Assembly: GCF_001552215.1 (NCBI RefSeq)
Contig: NZ_BCQT01000009.1
Span: 434,001 to 498,000 of the forward strand
Length of the DNA: 64,000 bases
Reading direction: 5' to 3'
Source: Actinomadura macra NBRC 14102
GTDB taxonomy: Bacteria; Actinomycetota; Actinomycetes; Streptosporangiales; Streptosporangiaceae
The notes under the pieces are model-generated. The model did no database searches. It saw only the letters and a list, made by a program, of their open reading frames with translations, and was not told the DNA's origin. Shown here piece by piece: positions 34,084 through 40,761 of the stretch. Position 1 is the first letter of the stretch, and every line of letters starts with the position of its first letter. Made by a program: the position numbers and the translations under genes.

Positions 34084-35039
34084 AGCAGGAACCCCTTCCG
34101 GCGACCGAAGACGAGGCCGACGATGATGGCGACCAGGCTTCCGGCGAACAGCGCGTAGGCGACCGCGGCGCCGTACCCGGCGGTGAAGTACTCGAAGGCG
34201 AGCTGCCAGACGTAGTAGACGATCGTGATCGTGGAGTTGACCGGCCCGCCCTTGGTCGAGGTCATCAGCAGGTCGAAGAACTGGAGGCAGTCGATCAGGC
34301 CCCACACGGCGAGGAACAACGAGATCGGGCGGACCGACGGCACGATAATGTGCCGGAACGTCCGCCAGGGCCCGGCGCCGTCGATCGCCGCGGCCTCCAG
34401 GACCTCCGCCGGGATCTCCTGTAGCGCCGCCAGATAGATCACGACGTTGAACCCGAACTGTGTCCAGATGAAGATCCCGGTGATCACGATCATCGCCTGG
34501 GACGGGTCGTCCAGGAAGCCCTGGGCGGGCAGCCCCGCGCGGGTGATCAGCCCGTTCACCACGCCGAAGTCCTTGTCGAACACGAAGGCCATCAGCAGTC
34601 CCTCGGCGGCGGCCGAGGCGACGAAGGGGACGAGGAAGCACGCGCGGTAGAAGCCGATGCCGCGGATGGGCTTGTTCAGAAGCAGCGCGACCCCGAGCCC
34701 GAGCAGCAGCGAGATGGGGATGTAGAGGCCGGTCAGCTCCAGGGTGTTGCGGATCGACTTCCAGAACACCGGATCGTCGGCCAGCGCCCGGTAGTTGTCG
34801 AGCCCGACGCTCTGCCCTTCCGTCACGAGGTCGGAGTCGGTGAGCGACAGCCGCAGCGCCCACCCCATCGGCAGCAGCGAGAACCCGAGCACCAGCAGCG
34901 TGGAGGGTCCCGCGAACGACCATCCGGCGGCCTGGTCGGCCAGGCGCCTGCGCCTGCCCGGTCCGCGCCGTCCCGGGCCCCGTCCGGGACGGGCGGGCGC
35001 CCTCCGGTCGCTCTTCTTCGTGGCGAGCGCAGCGTTCAT
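34080..35039 (-). CDS. Carbohydrate ABC transporter permease (MalF type)
   Basis: A 319-residue permease with a basic N-terminus (residues 8-36) and six hydrophobic helices. The EAA loop reads EVLEAAAIDGAGPWRTFRHIIVP and it has the usual LFYRACFLVPFV-like segment (GFYRACFLVPFVAS). It overlaps both the binding-protein gene (ATGA) and the MalG-type gene (GTGA). Together they form a CUT1 importer for oligosaccharides. Confidence 0.92.
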   Translation of the reverse strand: MNAALATKKSDRRAPARPGRGPGRRGPGRRRRLADQAAGWSFAGPSTLLVLGFSLLPMGWALRLSLTDSDLVTEGQSVGLDNYRALADDPVFWKSIRNTLELTGLYIPISLLLGLGVALLLNKPIRGIGFYRACFLVPFVASAAAEGLLMAFVFDKDFGVVNGLITRAGLPAQGFLDDPSQAMIVITGIFIWTQFGFNVVIYLAALQEIPAEVLEAAAIDGAGPWRTFRHIIVPSVRPISLFLAVWGLIDCLQFFDLLMTSTKGGPVNSTITIVYYVWQLAFEYFTAGYGAAVAYALFAGSLVAIIVGLVFGRRKGFLL

Positions 35040-36319
35040 TGGCCGGGGACCGCCAGCAACGCGTCGGACTTGCGTGCGGCGTCGTTCAGCGCGCTCTGCG
35101 CGTCGGACCTGCCGAGCAGCGCCGAGGCGATGGCGTCGGCGACGAACGCGGAGATGCGCGGGTACTTCGAGGTGGCGGGCCGGATCTTCTTGGCGTTGAC
35201 GATGTTGTCGGCGACGACGCCGATGCCCGGGTACTTCTTCAGGTAGTCCTGGTAGCCGGGGAGCTTGGCGATCGACGCGCGGGTCGGCAGCGAACCGGTG
35301 TCCATCATCCAGACGAGCTGCTGCTCCGGCCTGGTCAGCCAGGTGAGGAACTCGACGGCGGCCTTGACGCGGCGGTTGCCGTGGTCGAAGACGGCCCAGT
35401 TGTCCATGCCGGACACCGTCTGGTGGTCGCCGTTCGTCCCGGGCAGCGGCGCGAACCCGTAGTCGATCTTCGCGGCCTTGACGTCGGGCAGCACCCACGG
35501 GCCGGCGAGGAACATGCCGAGGCGGCCGGACTCGAACAGCTTCTGCCCCTTCTCGGCCGGGCTGGTGTCCAGATAGACCGACTTGTCCTGGACGGCCATC
35601 TGCTGCACCAGCGAGAGCGCCTTCGCGCCCTGCGGGGAGTTGAAGACCGCCTTCTTGCCGTCCGCCGACAGGATGTCCCCGCCGTGCTGCCAGACCAGCG
35701 GCCACAGCGTCCAGGTGGTCTCCTCACCGCCGGCGATCGCCCAGGTCGTCCCGTACGTCTTGGCCTCGGCGTCGGTGAGCTTGCGCGCCATCTCGCGGAA
35801 GTCGTCCCACGTCCAGGTCGGGGGCGGCGGCTTCAGGCCGGCCTTGGCCAGCATCTTCTTGTTGTAGAGGACGGTCAGGTTGTCGGAGACGGCCGGGAAG
35901 CCGATCACCTTGCCGTTGACCGCCGCGGCCTCCCGCGTGTTGGGCCAGAAATCGTTCCAACCGACCGCGGGGTCACCGATGTACTTCTTCAGGTTGGGGA
36001 CCTTCGGGCTGCGCGCGAGCGCCGCGGCCCACGAGCCGTACATGTAGGCGATGTCGGGATAGGTATCGGCGGCGAAGGCCGCCGTGACCTTCGGCAGCAT
36101 CGTGTCGGCCGTGGCGCCGCCCGAGTCGGTCTTGACCTTGATGCCCGGATGCGACTTGTTGAACGAGGCCACCAGTTTCTCCATGGACTCGGACGCCATG
36201 TCGTCCTGGCCGTGCCAGATCACGAGCTCGACGGGCCCGCCGGAGTCCCCGTCGCCGGACGAGGAGCAGGCGGCGGTGCCAAGGAGCACCGCGGCGAGGA
36301 TCGGGATGAGCTTCTTCAA
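35036..36319 (-). CDS. Extracellular sugar-binding lipoprotein of an ABC transporter
   Basis: A 427-residue substrate-binding protein. The TTG at 36319 has GGAGGGACCCCG upstream and starts a lipoprotein signal (KKLIPILAAVLLGTAAC) with a lipidation Cys near residue 18. The mature part has the cluster-B pattern: VELVIWHGQDDMASESMEKLVASFN, a mobile hinge (GSWAAALARSP), DNLTVLYNKKMLAKAGL, WTWDDFREMA and GRLGMFLAGPWV. It probably binds oligosaccharides. Palindrome C lies 28 bases upstream, so the importer should answer to the IclR regulator encoded 9 kb away. Confidence 0.92.
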   Translation of the reverse strand: MKKLIPILAAVLLGTAACSSSGDGDSGGPVELVIWHGQDDMASESMEKLVASFNKSHPGIKVKTDSGGATADTMLPKVTAAFAADTYPDIAYMYGSWAAALARSPKVPNLKKYIGDPAVGWNDFWPNTREAAAVNGKVIGFPAVSDNLTVLYNKKMLAKAGLKPPPPTWTWDDFREMARKLTDAEAKTYGTTWAIAGGEETTWTLWPLVWQHGGDILSADGKKAVFNSPQGAKALSLVQQMAVQDKSVYLDTSPAEKGQKLFESGRLGMFLAGPWVLPDVKAAKIDYGFAPLPGTNGDHQTVSGMDNWAVFDHGNRRVKAAVEFLTWLTRPEQQLVWMMDTGSLPTRASIAKLPGYQDYLKKYPGIGVVADNIVNAKKIRPATSKYPRISAFVADAIASALLGRSDAQSALNDAARKSDALLAVPGQ

Positions 36320-36346
36320 CGGGGTCCCTCCGTCGGCACTCCTGAT

Positions 36347-36370
36347 TTCCGTCATACGGAATGCTATTCC
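36347..36370. promoter_or_regulatory. IclR-type operator C (sugar ABC transporter)
   Basis: TTCCGTCATACGGAA (36347-36361) has perfect 6-bp arms. A partial third half-site TTCC follows at 36367-36370, 20 bp from the first. The 3' flank ATACGGAATGCTA is identical to that of site B over 13 bases. It lies 28 bases upstream of the binding-protein TTG start. Confidence 0.8.
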
Positions 36371-36445
36371 AGGATGCGGCAAAGCTAGCAGCCCCTTTGC
36401 GACCTGGTCAAGAAGGTCCGTCGCGGTGGCCGCGGCCCCGGTCGG

Positions 36446-36595
36446 TCACAGCCGGCGGCGGCCCGGAATCGAGATCATGGCCTCCGCCTGCCCGACCACG
36501 CGCACCTGCCCCGCGAACCCGGCCGGCATCGCCCGCAACCCGGCGAGGACCCTCTCGCGGCCGTCCACCGGGACGACACGTACGGGAACTCCCAT
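36446..36595 (-). CDS. Possible 49-residue protein
   Basis: ATG at 36595 to TGA at 36448-36446. The frame has actinobacterial codon bias (VRVVPVDGRERVLAGLRAMP, then VRVVGQAEAMISIPGRRRL). The ribosome site is weak (GCCGGA next to the ATG). I recognise no family. It lies just upstream of, and on the same strand as, the sugar-binding protein, behind its promoter. Confidence 0.35.
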   Translation of the reverse strand: MGVPVRVVPVDGRERVLAGLRAMPAGFAGQVRVVGQAEAMISIPGRRRL

Positions 36596-36921
36596 TCCGG
36601 CACGATAACGACCGAGAGCTACCCATCAGTGGCTCGTTGTTCGCCATATTTCACCCCTGGTCTCCCCTGATGGGGGAAGAACCATGGCGCGTCTTGCCCT
36701 ACTGTGCGAAAACCGAACTCCGCGGGACGAAGGATGGCAGGGCGGCAAGGCAACACTGACGAGATGGCCTGCGCAGTGTCATGGGACGGAAAGGATGATC
36801 GTCGCCGTACAGGGAGCCCCGCGGACGCGCGGGGAGGCCCCGGGGTCTTGCGGACCTGTGCCCTGGGCCGCGCGTCGCGGCGGCCAGGAGGGCGCTCCAG
36901 CGCGGGGCGTCCTCCTGGCCC
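36596..36921. other. Intergenic region without recognised gene
   Basis: This 326-base gap holds a small hairpin-forming segment CCCCTGATGGGG near 36666 and the strong hairpin at 36882-36920. Frames through it have no ribosome site or family similarity. I see nothing else. Confidence 0.6.
36882..36920 (-). terminator. Terminator hairpin of the ion-channel gene
   Basis: GGCCAGGAGGGCGC (36882-36895) pairs with GCGTCCTCCTGGCC (36907-36920): 14 bp with one G-U pair and an 11-base loop, immediately after the stop codon of the minus-strand channel gene. No U-tract. Confidence 0.7.
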
Positions 36922-37980
36922 TCAGATCTCGTGCCAGGGGATCGCCGGACGGGACTCGGAGACGACGGCCAGGGACTGGCCGCCTCGGATGGTCTCGTCA
37001 GGTCTCGCCGCGAGGCGGAAACGCGCGTTGGGGCGGTGCGACTCGCCCACGGCCAGCAGGGTACTGCCGTTCTGCAGGAGATGGATCGCCAGGTCGAGGC
37101 GGGACCACTCGCCGGCGTCGGCGGGGATGTCCACGCGGAACAGGGTGGAGTCGGCGTCCAGGGTGCTGGCGAGGTTGTGGTAGATCGAGGCGACGCCCGG
37201 ATTGCGGATGGCGACGGCGACGATCGCGGGATCGTCGATGTCGACCGGTTCGATGTCCGAGCCGATCAGGCCGAGCGCCTCGGTGATCTCGGCGCGGCGC
37301 CCGCCGTCGTGGACACCCGCCAGGAGGTGGACGGGCGGCTCGCCGTGACGGCGCAGGTAGGCGACCACATGAAGCATCACCCGGACGGTCTCGTCATCGG
37401 TGTGGCCGACGACGACCACCGTGCGGGCGTCCTGGAGGCAGGCGCGCTCGAACGCGGTGTCGTCGAAGGCGACCACGTCGTACAGGTCCGGATCGGGGTT
37501 CTCACCGGTCAGCTCGTCCGACCAGAAAATCGTGACGATCTTCGTTCTGGCGTACTCCGGGTCGGCGCGGAGCTGGCCGATGATGGCGCGCAGGCCGTCC
37601 CTGTTGTAGCCGACGGTCACGACGTGCCGACGGTGATGCAGCTGAGCCTGGCCGTTGGCCTTCATTGTCCTGCCCTTCGCCATCCACAGCGTCAGCTCGG
37701 CGAACAGCACGAGCCCCGCGGTGAGCCCCGCCATGATCACGATCGCGCCGCCGAGCCGGCCCCCGGGCGAGGTGGGGAAAAGGTCGCCGTACCCCGTGGT
37801 GGTGCCGCTGACGAAGAAGTACCAGAGGTACTCGTGCGGCTTCTTGATCTTCGCGCCGGGCGCCTCGAACACGGCGATCAGCGCCCAGCCCGCCACGAAC
37901 GCCGCCACCAGCACCAGCGCGGGCGCACGCCAGGACCGCGCGGCGATGCGGTGGACGAGGCGCATGAGCACGATCGGCAT
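36922..37980 (-). CDS. Two-helix potassium channel with RCK/TrkA-N-like cytoplasmic domain
   Basis: A 352-residue membrane protein. Helix 1 lies near 20-38, the pore loop carries the selectivity filter TTTGYGD (60-66), and helix 2 follows at about 75-95. The cytoplasmic part begins HVVTVGYNRDGLRAIIGQL, a Rossmann segment, and continues with ARTVVVVGHTDDETVRVML. The layout matches MthK-like ligand-gated K+ channels. The C-terminal 80 residues contain a TrkA-C-like part (RLAARPDETIRGGQSLAVVSE). The gating ligand (nucleotide or Ca2+) is unknown. Confidence 0.9.
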   Translation of the reverse strand: MPIVLMRLVHRIAARSWRAPALVLVAAFVAGWALIAVFEAPGAKIKKPHEYLWYFFVSGTTTGYGDLFPTSPGGRLGGAIVIMAGLTAGLVLFAELTLWMAKGRTMKANGQAQLHHRRHVVTVGYNRDGLRAIIGQLRADPEYARTKIVTIFWSDELTGENPDPDLYDVVAFDDTAFERACLQDARTVVVVGHTDDETVRVMLHVVAYLRRHGEPPVHLLAGVHDGGRRAEITEALGLIGSDIEPVDIDDPAIVAVAIRNPGVASIYHNLASTLDADSTLFRVDIPADAGEWSRLDLAIHLLQNGSTLLAVGESHRPNARFRLAARPDETIRGGQSLAVVSESRPAIPWHEI

Positions 37981-38053
37981 CCGCGCAGCGTGTCAGGACA
38001 GGAAATCCCACGTCAAGGATCGTTCGGCCCTTGGTGGCCGAAGCCGGACACCC

Positions 38054-38383
38054 TCAGGGGCCGCGCCGCAGGACGCGACTCAGGGCCGCGGCCACCTCCT
38101 CCGACAGCCCGTCGGCCTGCGCGGCTCCGGAACGCACCAACGGCGGGTCGTCCCGGACGGCGTCGCGGGTGTGCCCGCAGTCGCGGCACTCCACCTCGCC
38201 GAGCCGGCATACCAGGGCCGCCGAGCCGCAGGACGCGCACCGGTCCAGGTCGGCCGCCCAGTCGCGGGCGGCCTGGCAGTCAGGGCAGACCAGGACCTGG
38301 TGGTCGGCCCGGACGCCGCGCTTCCACGGGCTCGCGCCGCGCACCGGGTCGGTCTGCCGCGCCCCGCAGCGGAAGCAGGGCAT
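38054..38383 (-). CDS. Small zinc-ribbon protein with four CxxC knuckles
   Basis: A 109-residue protein with cysteine pairs in PCFRCGA, LVCPDCQA, DRCASCGS and VECRDCGH, enough to bind two zinc ions, followed by a short helical acidic tail. GGAGGTGTG precedes the ATG at 38383. The family is not identified; a nucleic-acid or protein-binding role is likely for such ribbons. It is upstream of the K+ channel gene on the same strand. Confidence 0.75.
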   Translation of the reverse strand: MPCFRCGARQTDPVRGASPWKRGVRADHQVLVCPDCQAARDWAADLDRCASCGSAALVCRLGEVECRDCGHTRDAVRDDPPLVRSGAAQADGLSEEVAAALSRVLRRGP

Positions 38384-38439
38384 CACACCTCCAGAGGTGC
38401 GGGGACCGGTGCCGTTCGCCCGGCATCGGTCCGGTTCGC

Positions 38440-38898
38440 TCAGAGTTCGGCGAGCGCCTTGCGGTACTCGCCGAAGTCGCGTGCGTCCGGGATGGCGTTC
38501 TCGACCTTCCAGCGGACGACGCCCTGCGTGTCGATGATGAAGGTGCCCCGCGTGGCGAGGCCCCGTTCCGCGTCGAACACGCCGTAGCGCTGCGCCGTCC
38601 CGCCGTGCGGCCAGAAGTCCGACAGCAGCGGGAACTCGTACCTCTCCTGCTCGGCCCAGGCGCGCAGGGCGAACATCGAGTCGACGGAGACGGCCAGGAC
38701 CTGGACGTCCTCGCCACCCAGCGTGGGGAGCTCGTCACGGATCTGGCACAGCTCGCCCGTGCACACGCCGCTGAACGCCAGCGGGTAGAACACCAGGACG
38801 ACGTTCTTGTCGCCACGGAAGCCCGACAGCCTCACCGGGGTCCCGTGCTGGTCCTTCAGCTCGAAGTCCGGTGCGATATCGCCTACCTCGACCGCCAA
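38440..38898 (-). CDS. AhpE/BCP-type peroxiredoxin
   Basis: A 152-residue thiol peroxidase. PLAFSGVCTGELCQIRD holds the peroxidatic Cys46 and a second Cys51, the +5 spacing of the resolving cysteine in BCP-type enzymes; the usual Thr of the P-x-x-x-T-x-x-C motif is Ser. The length equals that of mycobacterial AhpE. Start: TTG at 38898, with GGGAGAGG upstream and the family N-terminus MAVEVGDIAPDFEL. It lies between the zinc-ribbon and DUF3052 genes on the same strand. Confidence 0.9.
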   Translation of the reverse strand: MAVEVGDIAPDFELKDQHGTPVRLSGFRGDKNVVLVFYPLAFSGVCTGELCQIRDELPTLGGEDVQVLAVSVDSMFALRAWAEQERYEFPLLSDFWPHGGTAQRYGVFDAERGLATRGTFIIDTQGVVRWKVENAIPDARDFGEYRKALAEL

Positions 38899-39040
38899 TG
38901 CCTCTCCCGCGGTTGTCCCCGCCCGCGGCGGGGGACGGTGGCCCCCACGGGCGTGGGGACGCGCCCCAGTCTGCCATCCGGACACGCCGGACCGCGGCCG
39001 GGGTGGGGGCGTTCCCCATCCGGCCGAAGGAGCCCGCGGG

Positions 39041-39469
39041 CTACTTGCGGACCTTGGGCGCGACGAGGCGCGTGCCGGACCACTCCTTGGCGGCACTGAT
39101 GCTGCTCGTCTGCGACAGCCCGGCCGTCTGGGCGGCCTCGCCGATGTCGCTCGGCTCCACATGCCCGTCCCGGCCCGCCTTGGGCGTCAGCAACCAGATG
39201 GTGCCGCCCGCGGTGAGCGGGAACATGGCGTCGGTCAGGCCCTCGAACAGGTCGCCGTCCTCTTCGCGCCACCACAGCAGCACGATGTCGACCACGTCCT
39301 CGTAGTCCTCGTCGACCAGCTCGCTCCCCGTGACGGTCTCGACGGAGCCGCGAAGCTCCTCGTCGACATCGTCGTCGTAGCCGATCTCCTGCACCACCTG
39401 GCCCGCCTTAAGGCCGAGCCGTTCGGCCAGGCTGCGCTCAGACTGCGCCTGACCCGCGGTCGCGCTCAC
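39041..39469 (-). CDS. DUF3052-family protein
   Basis: A 142-residue acidic protein: LGLKAGQVVQEIGYDDDVDEELR, a hydrophobic centre VVDIVLLWWREEDGDL, LTAGGTIWLLTPKAGRDGHVEPSDIGEAAQTAGL and a KEWSGTRLVAPK tail. It is conserved across actinomycetes near aceE, and no function is established that I know of. GGAGGACTTTC precedes the GTG at 39469. Confidence 0.85.
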   Translation of the reverse strand: MSATAGQAQSERSLAERLGLKAGQVVQEIGYDDDVDEELRGSVETVTGSELVDEDYEDVVDIVLLWWREEDGDLFEGLTDAMFPLTAGGTIWLLTPKAGRDGHVEPSDIGEAAQTAGLSQTSSISAAKEWSGTRLVAPKVRK

Positions 39470-39683
39470 GAAAGTCCTCCCATGGTCGTCAATCCGCACG
39501 GTGCCCGATGCACGGTGCGTTTCCGGGCCCCCGGGACGGGGTGGCCCGCCCACACCAGTGCGGTGTTTGCGGGACAGTCCACACAAGTGGGGGCCCCTCG
39601 CGCAAGTGTCTTCCCGGCTTTTGGTGGCCTCATTGGCCCGATTACGGATGCAGCCGTCATCGGACGCCCACAGAGGGTGACAT

Positions 39684-39723
39684 TCCACGCTCATCCCTTA
39701 AACAATCCACGCCTATCCCTTAA
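39684..39723. repeat. 18-bp imperfect direct repeat across the yjbQ-like stop codon
   Basis: TCCACGCTCATCCCTTAA (39684-39701) and TCCACGCCTATCCCTTAA (39706-39723) match at 16 of 18 positions with a 22-bp period. The second copy contains the stop of the minus-strand YjbQ-like gene, so the 3' end appears duplicated. Confidence 0.7.
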
Positions 39724-40120
39724 GCAGCGACAACCTGACCTGCCGGTCGGGATTGTCGACGTTGAGATCGACCAGGGCCACCGACTGCCACGTCCCGAGG
39801 GCGAGCCGGCCGCCCAGGACGGGAACGGTCGCGAAAGGCGCGATGAGCGCGGGCATCACGTGCGAGCGGCCGTGCCCGCGGGAGCCGTGCGCGTGCCGCC
39901 AACGGTCGTCGGCCGGCAGCAGGTCACCGAGGGCAGCGAGCAGGTCCTCGTCGCTCCCGGCCCCGAGCTCGATGATCGCCACACCGGCGGTCGCGTGCGG
40001 AACGAACACATGCAAGAGCCCGTCCCCACCCGCGGACGTGGCGAAACGCTCGCACTCGGCCGTGATGTCATGCACGACCTCCTGCGAACCGGTGGCCACC
40101 CGGACCACGGTGCTCTCCAT
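39713..40120 (-). CDS. YjbQ family (UPF0047) protein
   Basis: A 135-residue protein of the YjbQ/UPF0047 family: DGLLHVFVPHATAGVAIIELG near 33-53, RHAHGSRGHGRSHVMPALIAP with the conserved histidines, and LALGTWQSVALVDLN near the end. The family has been linked to thiamin phosphate synthase-like activity, but a physiological role is not settled. The ATG at 40120 is preferred; a TTG at 40168 is possible and neither has a strong ribosome site. Confidence 0.88.
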   Translation of the reverse strand: MESTVVRVATGSQEVVHDITAECERFATSAGGDGLLHVFVPHATAGVAIIELGAGSDEDLLAALGDLLPADDRWRHAHGSRGHGRSHVMPALIAPFATVPVLGGRLALGTWQSVALVDLNVDNPDRQVRLSLLKG

Positions 40121-40249
40121 GATCGCTGGTGTACCCGATCCGCGCCGGCGGACGCGTGCTTGTTGCAATCCCCGGCGTACTCGTGCCGTCCCGGGCCGAG
40201 CGGGCGCGCCCTGCGGCTCGCCCGCCTGGCCGTGATCGTGCGACAGGCC

Positions 40250-40447
40250 CTAGCCTGCGACGCCTTCGGCAGGCTCGATGACGGCATCCGGGCCCGGGTA
40301 CACGAGGGTCTCGTGCCCGTCGTCGAAGCGGACGAGGTACGGCGGTCCGCCGTCGGGGCCCCGCACCTCGATGATCTCGCCCTGCCGGTCGACCTGGCCC
40401 ACCACGTTGCCGTGGACGTGCAGTCGGTCTCCGATGTTCGCGTTCAT
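40250..40447 (-). CDS. DUF1918-family small protein
   Basis: A 65-residue protein resembling DUF1918: IGDRLHVHGNVVGQVDRQGEIIEV, then GGPPYLVRFDDGHETLVYPGPDAVIEP, a small SH3-like barrel. GGGGGAGTC precedes the ATG at 40447. Function unknown. It is divergent from aceE. Confidence 0.85.
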   Translation of the reverse strand: MNANIGDRLHVHGNVVGQVDRQGEIIEVRGPDGGPPYLVRFDDGHETLVYPGPDAVIEPAEGVAG

Positions 40448-40761
40448 GACTCCCCCAAGCTCGCTTCGGCCCGTCATAGGACGGGACCTATCGGGCATGG
40501 TGCTGTTGTTCCCACCTTCATACGTCCGGGGCGTGCCGTCGAGAGCAATCCCGTCCGCGGCCCGAAAAATCCGTCCTCGGGGGTCCGGTACCCCGGCTGA
40601 CCGGGGAGAATGGTTACCGGTTGGTAGAGATGCGTTAGCCGTCATAAACGGCGACGATGGATCACGAATGAGGCGACGAACAGTCATGCCGGAGACCGGC
40701 GGTGCCCCACCGGGGCGCCACGGGTCTCACCAGCAAAGACGGCAAGCACAGAGGGGAACCC
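40448..40761. other. Intergenic region upstream of aceE
   Basis: This 314-base divergent gap must contain the promoters of the DUF1918 gene and aceE. I find no convincing operator, riboswitch or small gene in it; short start codons near 40686 and 40702 lead in frame into aceE but lack ribosome sites. Confidence 0.6.
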
